A DNA stretch of 64,000 nt, taken from contig NZ_JADEXQ010000011.1 in the NCBI RefSeq assembly GCF_015207035.1, positions 33,745-97,744 of the forward strand, written 5' to 3'. A program made the translations under genes and the position numbers. Of this stretch, positions 1 through 9,071 are shown piece by piece. This stretch comes from Romeriopsis navalis LEGE 11480 (GTDB taxonomy: Bacteria; Cyanobacteriota; Cyanobacteriia; Leptolyngbyales; Leptolyngbyaceae). The notes below the pieces were generated by a model. That model did not search any database. It saw nothing but the letters and a program-made list of their open reading frames with translations, and was not told the origin of the DNA. Positions within the stretch are counted from its first letter, which is position 1, and each line of letters opens with the position of its first letter.

Positions 1-587
1 CGCGCGAAATCCACGATGCGATCGGGCATTCTCTCACCGCACTACATCTAAATCTCAACGCCGCCGCCGGACTCTGGTCCGCCGAGCCGCAGCAAGCTAA
101 AACACTGCTCGATGAAGCCACGGCACTCAGTCAAGTCGCCCTGAAGGAGATTCGGACATCCATCGCGGCCCTTCGCAGCGATCCATTGCAGGGTAAAGCC
201 TTAACCAACTTGATTCAGAACCTGATCACCCAGCTCGAACAAACCACCAGCATTACCGCTAATGTCAACATTAACCTTCCCCCTAACCTGCCAGAGGCCC
301 AGAAAACGACAACTTATCGGATTACCCAAGAAGCAATCACGAATATCATCAAACATGCTGAGGCCACAGTGGTGGACATTCAATTGCAGAGCGATCGACA
401 GCATCTACAACTCTTGATTCAAGACAATGGTCAAGGTTTCGATCAGCAGGAAAACACCAGTGGATTTGGGTTACGCGGCATGAACGAACGCATCCTCGCC
501 CTCGGGGGCAACCTCACAATTGACAGTACGATCGGTAACGGCTGCCGGATTCAGATGCAATTACCGCTATCGCAAGCCCAAATATGA
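1..587 (+). CDS. Sensor histidine kinase, NarL/DegS type (3' part)
   Basis: The gene enters from before the window in the frame starting at base 3, and only the C-terminal half is present. The first visible residues, REIHDAIGHSLTALHLNL, are the HisKA_3 dimerisation and phosphoacceptor box with its His at visible residue 4. A HATPase_c domain follows: an N box with NIIKHAEAT, and the G boxes QDNGQGF and GFGLRGMNERI. This is the NarL/DegS subfamily, which autophosphorylates on His and passes phosphate to LuxR-type regulators such as the one directly downstream. The sensory part lies outside the window, so the stimulus is unknown. The stop TGA sits inside a 17-bp tandem duplication shared with the start of the next gene. 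Confidence 0.93.
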   Translation, partial: REIHDAIGHSLTALHLNLNAAAGLWSAEPQQAKTLLDEATALSQVALKEIRTSIAALRSDPLQGKALTNLIQNLITQLEQTTSITANVNINLPPNLPEAQKTTTYRITQEAITNIIKHAEATVVDIQLQSDRQHLQLLIQDNGQGFDQQENTSGFGLRGMNERILALGGNLTIDSTIGNGCRIQMQLPLSQAQI

Positions 588-606
588 CACAAACCCAAAT
601 ATGACA
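577..606 (+). repeat. 17-bp tandem microduplication at kinase/regulator junction
   Basis: CCCAAATATGACA occurs at 577-589 and again at 594-606, a 17-bp period. In the first copy ATGA is exactly where a 4-base stop/start overlap would lie: kinase TGA at 585-587 and an ATG at 584-586 that now runs into a stop after six codons. The second copy supplies the real regulator ATG at 601. Confidence 0.8.
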
Positions 607-1236
607 ATTCGAATTTTGCTGGTGGATGATCAAGAATTAGTCCGACAGGGACTGCGATTTATGCTGAAACCCGTGTCTGATTTCGCGGTGGTAGGAGAAG
701 CCGATCATGGCAAATCTGCGCTGACGCAAATCCCATTGCTTAAACCAGATGTGGTGCTAATGGATATTCGGATGCCGATTATGGATGGCGTCGCCGCGAC
801 CAAACAGATCCGGCAACAGTTTCCTGAAATCAAGGTCTTGGTGCTGACCACCTTTGACGATGATGAATACGTTTCTCGGGCAATTCACTATGGTGCATCG
901 GGTTATTTGCTCAAGGACACGCCCATCGCCGAACTGACCCAAACGATCCAAGCCGTCCATCGGGGTTATTTGCAACTCGGTCCCGGCTTAGCCGCAAAAC
1001 TCAATGTCCAAGCCAAACCCATATCACCACCAGGATGGACAGAATTAACTGAGCGAGAACAGGAAATTGCCACGCTCATCGCCCAAGGCAAAAACAATCG
1101 CGAAATCAGTGAAACGCTGTTTCTGGCAGAAAAAACCGTCAAAAACTATGTCACAAAAGTGCTGAGCCAATTGGGGGTACGCGATCGCACCCAAGCCGCG
1201 CTCATCGTTCAACAGTGGATTAATCCAGCGAAATGA
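601..1236 (+). CDS. Response regulator, NarL/FixJ family (REC + LuxR HTH)
   Basis: The 211-residue protein has a receiver domain followed by a LuxR-type helix-turn-helix. The receiver shows the acidic pair in LLVDDQE, the phosphoacceptor Asp in VVLMDIRMP, and the conserved Thr and Lys in VLTTFDD and LLKDT. The HTH starts LTEREQEIATLIAQGKNNREI and ends near VRDRTQAALI. It is almost certainly the phosphorylation partner of the adjacent kinase and a DNA-binding transcription regulator. I chose the ATG at 601 because the receiver fold begins immediately after it. An in-frame ATG at 520 would put 27 unrelated residues inside the kinase gene. No clear ribosome binding site precedes 601. Confidence 0.95.
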   Translation: MTIRILLVDDQELVRQGLRFMLKPVSDFAVVGEADHGKSALTQIPLLKPDVVLMDIRMPIMDGVAATKQIRQQFPEIKVLVLTTFDDDEYVSRAIHYGASGYLLKDTPIAELTQTIQAVHRGYLQLGPGLAAKLNVQAKPISPPGWTELTEREQEIATLIAQGKNNREISETLFLAEKTVKNYVTKVLSQLGVRDRTQAALIVQQWINPAK

Positions 1237-1249
1237 CATCCCAGCAACT

Positions 1250-2266
1250 CTAGTCTTTAGAATTAGGGAATAGGTTCTGGAAATCTTCTCGGTTACGTAA
1301 ATCGTTCAAATTGGGATCACTTAGAGCTGCTTTGTTATTCGAATAACCTGTATCAACTGCTCTTTTAAGTAAAAGCATTGCTTCATCATCTTTCCGGAGA
1401 TATGCAAACCTACAACCAGCAGCATATAGCGCTTTAGCAGAAGCATCTCGACGTATCTGACTGAGCTTATTGTGATAAATAGGCATCCCAAACGCCCACG
1501 AGGAATAGCCTCCTATCAACAAAATAAATATAATAATCTCAAAGGGTTTATGAGGATTAGCAGCCCAATCAGCCAAAAGAGAATCTTCCAATTGACGCAC
1601 GGTTCTTACATCGCTAGAGTGCCCAGAAACACTGAACTCTAGTTTATTGAATAAACTAGAGTAATTATCTGCATACAAAACCAGCTTGAGATCAGATTTT
1701 GCAGGAAGGGTAGGCAATTTTGATAGCACAATTGAATCGTTTGAATGACCTTTTTCAATTTGACTGATTAGCTGAAGACGAGCATCAGGGCTTAGGAAAG
1801 TACCTTCTGCATCTGCAGACCAAAGTGCATAAACATTATCTAATCGGAGCTTTGCATCTGATACAGGCTTGTTAGATTGATTTTCCAGCTCCACTATATA
1901 TTTTTTAAAACCTTTATTGTAATAGAAATCTAACTTCTTAGCTATTGGGCTAATTAAAGGTTTTAAAGCATCACCCACTAGAGCATCCTTCCTTGTCTCC
2001 CGATTTGAAATTCCTTTAGTTTTATAAAGCAACTCTGCATCTCTATTGGCCGCAGGTATTTTCTTGAACCACTCGGCAATATCGGGAGGAAGCGTATTTT
2101 CCACAACTTGAACACGCACGATCACATCGGGCACAAGCATCGATGGAATTTTAGAAAAACCTGATATCAGTGTAGGGATGAATGCAAGTACTATGGCGAC
2201 ACCAATTCCGCTAAATACCCACTCGCGATTTTCTGAAATTACGGAACTTGCTTTTCTCATTTGCAT
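1250..2266 (-). CDS. Membrane protein of unknown function with TPR-like C-terminus
   Basis: I do not recognise this 338-residue protein. A hydrophobic segment at about residues 15-36 and a second at about 244-262 flank a region of roughly 205 residues that would lie outside the membrane. The C-terminus (ALYAAGCRFAYLRKDDEAMLLLKRAVDTGY, then DPNLNDLRNREDFQNLF) has the look of a final TPR-type hairpin, a common ending of cyanobacterial TPR proteins. The gene is clearly richer in A+T than its neighbours, with long lysine/asparagine-rich stretches, which suggests acquisition or low expression. An alternative start is the ATG two codons in. It converges on the response regulator gene with only 13 bases between. 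Confidence 0.75.
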   Translation of the reverse strand: MQMRKASSVISENREWVFSGIGVAIVLAFIPTLISGFSKIPSMLVPDVIVRVQVVENTLPPDIAEWFKKIPAANRDAELLYKTKGISNRETRKDALVGDALKPLISPIAKKLDFYYNKGFKKYIVELENQSNKPVSDAKLRLDNVYALWSADAEGTFLSPDARLQLISQIEKGHSNDSIVLSKLPTLPAKSDLKLVLYADNYSSLFNKLEFSVSGHSSDVRTVRQLEDSLLADWAANPHKPFEIIIFILLIGGYSSWAFGMPIYHNKLSQIRRDASAKALYAAGCRFAYLRKDDEAMLLLKRAVDTGYSNNKAALSDPNLNDLRNREDFQNLFPNSKD

Positions 2267-2407
2267 CGAATCGAACGGGAACCCGGAAATTTATATTCAT
2301 CTAACAACATAAGTCATACCGTTGATTACTATACTAATCTCCTAATTAATTGTGAATAGTCAAAATCCAACGTATTTCCATATCTTCCAGCCTGACACAT
2401 TGGCACA

Positions 2408-2971
2408 TCAACGCCGTTTGACTTGCAACCAACTGAATATTTGCTCCGCCGTTAAGCTCAAGTCAATCCCTTCAAGCATCGGCAACAGTCGATCGCCCCG
2501 AAAAACTTCTGTCTCACGCTGCGACTGAAACACAAACACCGCATAATCATCCGGATCAAGCATCCACCCCAACCGACAACCATGCTTCAAACAATGCAAG
2601 ATATTGTCAATCACGCGGGTGGCTTTTTGATCTGGAGACAAGATTTCAATCGTCCAATCCGGGGCAAGGGTGAAATGATCTTCCGGCTCACCCAAGTCAT
2701 TCACTGGAATGCGCTCCCAAACAACCACTGCAACATCTGGTACCGTTGAGCGACCACCAAACGTACAACGCAACTCTGGCAATGCCGTGTAATCCTCAGT
2801 CGCCGCGTCCACTGCAGTCAGCAGACGCTTTTGCAGCATTGAATGTCGGGTTTTCGGCATGGGCTTTTGCTGTAGCACCCCATCAACGTACTCCCACGCT
2901 GGCGACTCCTCTACATACGGTAAATGTAAGAAGTCCGCTAATGTCAGATTTTTTACGGGAGCCGCAGTCAT
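2408..2971 (-). CDS. Uma2 family (DUF820) putative endonuclease
   Basis: This is a Uma2/DUF820 protein of the PD-(D/E)XK nuclease superfamily, a family greatly expanded in cyanobacteria and of unproven cellular role. The N-terminal LTLADFLHLP, the EYVDGVL turn, the core Asp in VPDVAVVVW and the Glu in TIEILSPDQ, followed by the helix with NILHCLKHGCRLGWMLDPD, follow the family pattern. I chose the ATG at 2971 (187 aa); a GTG nine codons upstream (2998) is also possible. A second Uma2 gene lies at 23372-23989, but the two sequences are not close copies. Confidence 0.88.
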   Translation of the reverse strand: MTAAPVKNLTLADFLHLPYVEESPAWEYVDGVLQQKPMPKTRHSMLQKRLLTAVDAATEDYTALPELRCTFGGRSTVPDVAVVVWERIPVNDLGEPEDHFTLAPDWTIEILSPDQKATRVIDNILHCLKHGCRLGWMLDPDDYAVFVFQSQRETEVFRGDRLLPMLEGIDLSLTAEQIFSWLQVKRR

Positions 2972-3032
2972 AGATGAAGACCACAATATTTGCGACACTG
3001 GTTTGATGCCCTTCAGTATAACGAAATTTGCA

Positions 3033-3057
3033 GGCCCCGCAGGCCTTCAAGGGGGCC
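3033..3057 (-). terminator. Hairpin downstream of glmU
   Basis: GGCCCC and GGGGCC arms are separated by 13 bases. On the minus strand the hairpin follows the glmU stop by about 25 bases and is followed by TGCAAATTT, a weak T tract. Confidence 0.5.
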
Positions 3058-3082
3058 GTCACACTGAAAGGTCTGATTTAGC

Positions 3083-4450
3083 CTATCGCATCCACTTCGG
3101 CTTCCAACCCGCCTTCACCACCTGCTGCGGCCGCGCAATCGCCAAACAATCATCCGGCAAATCTTCCACGATCGTGGACCCCGCTGCCGTTGTCACCCCA
3201 GAGCCAATATTCAACGGAGCGACCAATGAGTTATTTGAACCGACGCGGGTCCCCTGACCAATCACCGTCTTATGCTTATGCTTACCGTCATAATTCACCG
3301 TAATCGTCCCGGCCCCAATATTCGACTGATCACCGATCGTTGCATCACCGAGATAGCTGAGGTGCGACGCATTCGTCTTATAGCCCAACGTCGTATTCTT
3401 CAGCTCCACAAAGTTACCAATCCGGCAGGCTTCACCCACATTCGCATTCACGCGGAGATGGGAATAAGGACCAATATTTGTATTGTTCGCCACAACGCTA
3501 TCGCGCACAATTGAGAACGCAACAGTCACATTTTCACCAATGCTACTGTTCTCAACTAAACTACCCGGACCAATCCGACTGCCCGCGCCGATTTTGGTTT
3601 TGCCGCGCAAATGGGTCTGCGGCTCAATCGTCACATCTGCCGTCAGCTCAACCGTATCTTCGATCGTCACACTGGCGGGGTCAATCATATTCACCCCTTG
3701 CCGCATCCAGTGATCCTTCACCCGCTTTTGGAGAATGCCATAGGCTTGAGACAGTTGTAGGCGATCGTTAATCCCTAGCGTCTCCTGGTAATCATCGCAG
3801 TCAAACACCGTCACGGGGCGCAGCATATTCACCGCATCCGTCAGATAGTACTCTTCCTGATCATTATCATTACTTAACTGCGGCAAGGCCTTTTGCAAGT
3901 CCTTCCACCGAAAACAATAAATCCCCGCATTCACCCGCGTATTTTCCCGCTGCTCCGGCGTACAGTCCCGGTGCTCAATAATCTCGGTCAGAAAGCCATT
4001 CTCATCACAAAACACCCGGCCATACCCTGTCGGATCAGGCAAATGGGCCGTCAGAATCGTCGCGGCTTGCCCTTTCTCGCGGTGTACTTTCAATAGCTGC
4101 TGTAAGGTTTCTGGACGCAGTAGCGGCGCATCCCCATTCAGCACCAAGAAATCGCCATCAAAGTCTTCGAGGTGCGGCAAGACCTGCTGCACCGCATGGC
4201 CCGTCCCCAGTTGTTCAACTTGCTCGACAAATTCTAAATTGGCGACATGGGCTAAGGCTTCACGCACCGTTTCACGGCGATACCCAACGATCGCCAACCG
4301 CCGCGTCGGCTGCAACGTTTCCGCGACTTCTAACACCCGTTCCACCAGTAGCTTGCCACCCAGGGGATGCAACACCTTCGGCAAATCCGACTTCATGCGT
4401 GTGCCTTTACCCGCCGCCAAAACTGCTACCGCTACCATGGTTTTATCCAT
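3083..4450 (-). CDS. glmU: Bifunctional GlmU: GlcN-1-P acetyltransferase / GlcNAc-1-P uridylyltransferase
   Basis: The 455-residue protein has full bacterial GlmU length. The N-terminal pyrophosphorylase carries [17 protein letters not shown] (residues 11-27) and the GTGHAVQQ and LNGDAPLL motifs. The C-terminal left-handed beta-helix has hexapeptide repeats and the acetyltransferase segment with [11 protein letters not shown] and [11 protein letters not shown]. It makes UDP-N-acetylglucosamine from glucosamine-1-phosphate, acetyl-CoA and UTP in the cytoplasm, feeding peptidoglycan and surface glycans. The ATG at 4450 is favoured because GGAGA lies a few bases upstream; a second ATG four codons in would also give an intact fold. 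The gene is monocistronic or follows the HD-GYP gene after 99 bases. Confidence 0.97.
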   Translation of the reverse strand: MDKTMVAVAVLAAGKGTRMKSDLPKVLHPLGGKLLVERVLEVAETLQPTRRLAIVGYRRETVREALAHVANLEFVEQVEQLGTGHAVQQVLPHLEDFDGDFLVLNGDAPLLRPETLQQLLKVHREKGQAATILTAHLPDPTGYGRVFCDENGFLTEIIEHRDCTPEQRENTRVNAGIYCFRWKDLQKALPQLSNDNDQEEYYLTDAVNMLRPVTVFDCDDYQETLGINDRLQLSQAYGILQKRVKDHWMRQGVNMIDPASVTIEDTVELTADVTIEPQTHLRGKTKIGAGSRIGPGSLVENSSIGENVTVAFSIVRDSVVANNTNIGPYSHLRVNANVGEACRIGNFVELKNTTLGYKTNASHLSYLGDATIGDQSNIGAGTITVNYDGKHKHKTVIGQGTRVGSNNSLVAPLNIGSGVTTAAGSTIVEDLPDDCLAIARPQQVVKAGWKPKWMR

Positions 4451-4549
4451 AAAATCTCCACTAGGGAGTATACCGTGGGGCGCGGGTCAGTCTCAGTCGT
4501 TTCCAAATTGGCGCCGGCCAAAAATCACCATATACCTCGACTCAAGTGC

Positions 4550-5620
4550 CTAACCCACACCTTGAGAATGGGATGAACTCTGAGATTGACTAACTTGTGA
4601 TGGCGGCTTCAAATAGCGATCGAACCAAACGGTACTCGCTGGCTGTTGCTTCAGCTCCACGGCATAGATATACGCTTTAAATTGCTTAAATAACGCGGGA
4701 TTCCGCCATCCCTTGTCAACCTCTTTTTGCATCATTTCGAGCGCATGCTCCGGGGTCATGCCGTCCTTATAGGGCCGCTCACTGACCAGTGCATCATAAA
4801 TATCAATTAACTGAAATATTTGGGCTAAGTAAGGAATTTCATCACCTTGCAGCTGATCCGGATAACCCGATCCATCCCAGCGCTCATGATGATGACGAAT
4901 AATTGGCACAACCCCCTGCATCGTCCGCAGGGGCTTACAAATATTCTCACCAATCAAGGTATGCTGCTTCATCAGCTCAAACTCTGCCGGTGTAAACCGC
5001 CCTGGCTTCAGCAAGATTGCATCGGCAATACCAACTTTACCAATGTCATGCAGGTAGCCACCCCACATCAAATCCTGGACCTCTGATCGTGACAACCCAA
5101 GGTATTCCCCAAAACTCTTACCCCGCTGCACTAAGCGTTCACAATGATCGCCGGTATTGGGATCACGGCTCTCGACTGTTTTCGCGATCGAAAACAATAC
5201 TTTCTCAGCGTGATCGAGATCCTGGTTCAACCGCTTCTGACGCACCAAGGACTTCACCCGCGCCGACAGCTCCACACGATCGAAAGGTTTGGTCAGAAAA
5301 TCATCCCCGCCCGCCTCAATCCCCTGAATCCGGGCCGACTTCTCCTCCAGCGAGGTCATAAAAATCACGGGCATCAACCGCGTATTCTCATCCTGCTTGA
5401 GGCGGCGGCACACCTCATAGCCATCAATTCCTGGCATCAATACATCGAGTAACACGAGGTCTGGCTGATGCTGATGCACGATATCGATTGCGCTATAACC
5501 GTTATCCGCCTCCAAAACTTCATAGCCTTCGCAGATCAATACATCCACCGCCATCGCTCGGCTGGACCCCGTATCATCCACAATCAGAACCTTTGCCTGC
5601 TCTTGTTCTAAGGTACTCAC
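4550..5620 (-). CDS. Response regulator with HD-GYP phosphodiesterase domain
   Basis: The protein has an N-terminal receiver (VLIVDDTGSS, phosphoacceptor Asp in LVLLDVLMP, Lys in FLTKPF), a short helical linker and an HD-GYP domain. That domain carries the metal-binding HDIGK and the diagnostic HHHERWDGSGYP. HD-GYP proteins of this RpfG-like layout degrade cyclic di-GMP when phosphorylated, so this one probably lowers c-di-GMP in response to an unlinked sensor kinase. The catalytic residues look intact. I favour the GTG at 5620 (about 356 aa), nine codons inside a longer TTG-initiated reading. The C-terminal tail is Ser/Gln-rich and not conserved. No kinase gene is adjacent. Confidence 0.93.
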   Translation of the reverse strand: MSTLEQEQAKVLIVDDTGSSRAMAVDVLICEGYEVLEADNGYSAIDIVHQHQPDLVLLDVLMPGIDGYEVCRRLKQDENTRLMPVIFMTSLEEKSARIQGIEAGGDDFLTKPFDRVELSARVKSLVRQKRLNQDLDHAEKVLFSIAKTVESRDPNTGDHCERLVQRGKSFGEYLGLSRSEVQDLMWGGYLHDIGKVGIADAILLKPGRFTPAEFELMKQHTLIGENICKPLRTMQGVVPIIRHHHERWDGSGYPDQLQGDEIPYLAQIFQLIDIYDALVSERPYKDGMTPEHALEMMQKEVDKGWRNPALFKQFKAYIYAVELKQQPASTVWFDRYLKPPSQVSQSQSSSHSQGVG

Positions 5621-6014
5621 AGTAAACAATGCCCACTCTAACAACAACCACGCTGTTCAACTCGGCAAGTGACTCGCCAGTTAACTCGATGCAATTTACT
5701 CAATTCAATCTGCGACTGATAAACCATCATCAGGAGGAAACGCGTTCAGTTGATTCATCGCTAGAAAATATGAATCACGACACCACCCAATTCACTCTTT
5801 CTAGTATGTAGAACACAAAACCGCGATCCAACAGGTGATCTACGGATTCATCTTGGGCAATTTATTAAGAAATCATAATGAGGCCAACTTAAGCGCCTCG
5901 CGTCCACCCTCAATCCATGACATGGTGTCTTTTCGACTGCTTTACGGTTCAGGCCCTACCAGTTAAAACACTCGACTCACAGCACTTATAGCCAATTGCG
6001 ATGCGCGGCAATGA
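5621..6014. other. Intergenic region, about 390 bases
   Basis: It lies between the start of the HD-GYP gene and the end of the helicase gene, both on the minus strand, so it should hold the HD-GYP promoter. I see no RNA gene or strong hairpin. Small reading frames here have no protein-like features. Confidence 0.5.
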
Positions 6015-8684
6015 CTAGCCGACTGTTTCGTTAATCGGGAATCGATCGATCAACTGCATCGCCCGCACCGCATTATCTTTTAGCTCCCTGGGCGCATGTG
6101 GTACATGCGGAATCTGCGATAGGAAATCCAACGTTCGGCGGAGAATTCGTACGACATCTCCCTCGTCCAGGCTGGTATTTTCACAGAGTTCTAACCATTC
6201 TGTGCCTAAGGCCCATTGTTCAACTAAACCAATCAAATCTAATTCAAACCACACCGGCAACATAATCTCGCGCCGCCGCTGCTGTTGAAATACCTGGCGT
6301 CGAATCCCACGGACCCCCTCCAACGCCTCCAACGTATTCTCGGAAATGCCGTAACGCGTCCAGGTATCAGGGCGTGAGACCTCAACGACCAAGGCGGCAC
6401 AGCAGGCCGCCAAATGGTGTGGCCCTAAGTGATCGAATTCGCCCGACATTAAAGCCAAGCCTAACCACAGCTCATTATCGCCGCGAATTGCCGCCGTCGC
6501 TTCGCCCAAGCGCGTGGGTTTGAAGTCTTCCAAACAACCAAAATGTTCCAAAATTTCAATTAATCCTAGAAATTCTTGCCAGCGCTGTTGGGATTGTTTC
6601 ACCAGCTTGCCTTGGCGATCATCGAGTTCTTCTTCCAGGCGGACCAGCCGCCGCTGCTGCTTTTGGACTTTGCCACGATCGCCCCAAGTGTGCATCGGGT
6701 GCTCGTCCATTTGCGCCTGCACCGCCAGCATCCGTTGCATCTGGGCATGGACTTCCGGCGCCAGTTCTTCCAAGGCCGGCGCATCCGGGATCGTCTTGGC
6801 TACCGCCAAAGATAGCTCGTCGCCTTTCCGCGATTGCCCCGGCTTGGGCAGTAGATCTAAAGGCGGTACGACGGTATCCGCTGCTTTGAGGCGGGGCAAT
6901 TCGCCATGTAAGGCCACCACATCCGTCGTTGCCACCACATACCAGCGGTTGTTCTGGCCTAGACAGACCAGCAACGGAAACTTACCCGAACTCGTCGCTT
7001 TCATCACCAGCACGGCGGGCATTGGGTTAGCGGATTTGGCGGCAGGCGATCGCAAGGTTAAGAGCGATCCCGACACCGCAAATTCCAGGGACATCGCCGT
7101 CGTTTCTGCTTGGGTTTCGGCCGCTTGCTGCTGCAAAATCTTCAGCAGTCGCTTTTCTTCCCGCAACCGCTCACGGATTTTTTCATATTGCTCTAGTTGT
7201 TTGAAATCCACTTGCTCGAGGGCCGATCGTAAGCGATCGACTTCCGTTGCACAGCGCTGGATTTCCGTTTTTTGGGGCTTCAAATATAGGGTCGAGAGGT
7301 ATTGCCCAAAACTGCGCTCAATCAGCGATCGCACTTCCTCCAGCGTGTGCATTTGCAGCAAATTCAGCACCATGCCATAGGTCGGCGTGAACTGGCTCAC
7401 CAATGGATCAGCATTCGCCATCGCTAACCGCGCCGCCTCCCGTGCCCCCTCAAACGGCGTTTGCAGCGTCACTACATAACCCTGGGTATCCATCCCCCGT
7501 CGGCCAGCGCGACCCGACATTTGCAGAAATTCCGAAGCATTGAGTAGTCGATGCCCCGCATCGGTCCGCTTGGATAACGAAGCAATCACCGTTGTCCGGG
7601 CCGGCATATTAATCCCCGCCGCCAGCGTTTCCGTCGCAAATACAACTTTGACCAATGCCTGCTGGAATAGCTCTTCCACAAACCCTTTCCACGCGGGTAA
7701 AATACCGGCATGGTGCGCGGCTAAACCCCGCCGCAGCGGTTCCACAAATTCCGCCCGCACTGCCTCCGGATGTCGCTGAGTAAAATCAGCAATATGCCGA
7801 TCGATCGCCTCCCGCTCCACCGCAGAAACCAGCGAAGTCGCCCCAAATCCCTCTAACGCCTTGTTACAGTTACGGCGGCTAAAAATAAAATAAATTGCCG
7901 GGAGCATATTTTTCTCCCGCAGCTTCGTCACAATAAACGGGATCGTTGGTGCTTCTGCTCGCGGCATCCCCCGGCGATTGGCTCCACGGGGTCGATGCGT
8001 ACCACCTTTAGGCTTCAGACGCGGATTCATCCGATCGCCCGTCTCATTCAGCAGCGGAAAAATCCCCTTGGGATGACCATAGTTAAAGGCCAAAGGCACG
8101 GGCCGAAAATCCGAATAAATCAGTTCAGTCGGGCCATGTACCGTGTCGATCCAATCCGTCAGCTGGTCACTGTTTTCCACCGTCGCCGATAGCGCCACCA
8201 GCTGCACCTCAGCCGGACAGTAAATAATTGACTCTTCCCAAACCGTCCCACGTTGGCGATCGTTCATATAGTGGCATTCATCTAGCACCACCGTATCAAG
8301 ATCCACCAGCGATGTCCCAACTTCACCAATCGGAGTACCGTACAGCATATTGCGAAAGATTTCAGTCGTCATCACAATGACTGGGGCATCTCGATTGATC
8401 GAAATATCACCGGTCAATAGGCCCACCTGATCGGTGCCGAATTGCTGACGAAAATCGCGTAGCTTCTGATTTGAAAGTGCCTTCAAGGGTGTCGTGTAAA
8501 AAACCCGTTTCCCCCGGGCCAATGCCCGATGAATCGCATACTCACCAATTAACGTTTTACCTGATCCCGTAGGTGCACAGACAACCACAGATTTATCTGC
8601 ATCTAGGGCTGCGATCGCCTGATATTGGAAATCATCTAGTTCAAATGGAAATATTGATTTAGGGTCAAGCGAAAAAACAGCCAC
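6015..8684 (-). CDS. Ski2/Mtr4-like superfamily 2 RNA helicase
   Basis: The 889-residue DExH helicase has Walker A APTGSGKT (residues 37-44), the DECH box (135-138), the SAT motif in LVALSATVEN, and motif VI QMSGRAGRRGMDTQG. A long helical region with coiled-coil character follows (EQYEKIRERLREEKRLLKILQQQ). The C-terminus (AIRGDNELWLGLALMSGEFDHL onward, ending near EGDVVRILRRTLDFLSQI) matches a DSHCT-type domain. Related proteins include HelY of actinobacteria and the chloroplast ISE2. The family is tied to RNA processing or turnover; the precise substrate in cyanobacteria is not established here. Translation starts at a GTG. It is transcribed divergently from dnaA across about 370-390 bases. 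Confidence 0.93.
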   Translation of the reverse strand: MAVFSLDPKSIFPFELDDFQYQAIAALDADKSVVVCAPTGSGKTLIGEYAIHRALARGKRVFYTTPLKALSNQKLRDFRQQFGTDQVGLLTGDISINRDAPVIVMTTEIFRNMLYGTPIGEVGTSLVDLDTVVLDECHYMNDRQRGTVWEESIIYCPAEVQLVALSATVENSDQLTDWIDTVHGPTELIYSDFRPVPLAFNYGHPKGIFPLLNETGDRMNPRLKPKGGTHRPRGANRRGMPRAEAPTIPFIVTKLREKNMLPAIYFIFSRRNCNKALEGFGATSLVSAVEREAIDRHIADFTQRHPEAVRAEFVEPLRRGLAAHHAGILPAWKGFVEELFQQALVKVVFATETLAAGINMPARTTVIASLSKRTDAGHRLLNASEFLQMSGRAGRRGMDTQGYVVTLQTPFEGAREAARLAMANADPLVSQFTPTYGMVLNLLQMHTLEEVRSLIERSFGQYLSTLYLKPQKTEIQRCATEVDRLRSALEQVDFKQLEQYEKIRERLREEKRLLKILQQQAAETQAETTAMSLEFAVSGSLLTLRSPAAKSANPMPAVLVMKATSSGKFPLLVCLGQNNRWYVVATTDVVALHGELPRLKAADTVVPPLDLLPKPGQSRKGDELSLAVAKTIPDAPALEELAPEVHAQMQRMLAVQAQMDEHPMHTWGDRGKVQKQQRRLVRLEEELDDRQGKLVKQSQQRWQEFLGLIEILEHFGCLEDFKPTRLGEATAAIRGDNELWLGLALMSGEFDHLGPHHLAACCAALVVEVSRPDTWTRYGISENTLEALEGVRGIRRQVFQQQRRREIMLPVWFELDLIGLVEQWALGTEWLELCENTSLDEGDVVRILRRTLDFLSQIPHVPHAPRELKDNAVRAMQLIDRFPINETVG

Positions 8685-9071
8685 ACTTACACGGAAAGTA
8701 TATGAATACTCTTGATCTTAGAGGCTATGACCGCAAAATAATTGGGAAATCTTGAGCTCGCACGGCAAAGTTTACTCGCAATTACAAAAGTCATTAGTTC
8801 CTCATAATCAGTCATTTCACCTAGAACTTAGATAATACGGATAGGGATTGCCTAATTTATCGAAAGAACATGAAATATCCAATAACCTCAGTAATTCCGC
8901 TTAATTCGGTTATTTTCTAAGTAAATTGGATCCAGTTTTATGCGTTACAAGCTCCATGATCCGGATGATTCAGAATAATTTGTCTTATACTCTTATTCCA
9001 TTCTGGATCAAGCGCTGTATAGTAAATCGCTAACCGAGTTTGATTGTTGTGTCGTGACTCGATCGAGATTA
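8685..9071. promoter_or_regulatory. Divergent helicase/dnaA intergenic region
   Basis: This AT-rich stretch of about 385 bases must carry promoters for dnaA (plus) and the helicase (minus). I looked specifically for DnaA boxes (TTATCCACA or TTTTCCACA and complements) and saw none, which argues against the origin being here. CTTATACTCTTAT near 8985-8997 could be part of a dnaA promoter but is not a convincing -35/-10 pair. Confidence 0.45.

Noticed and set aside
5629..5811. 60-codon plus-strand frame upstream of the HD-GYP gene
   Set aside because: No start signal, low-complexity Asn/Thr/Ser sequence and overlap with the HD-GYP start region.
8685..9071. Region upstream of dnaA as the replication origin
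   Set aside because: No DnaA-box 9-mers could be found on either strand, whereas the dnaN upstream region has three exact ones.
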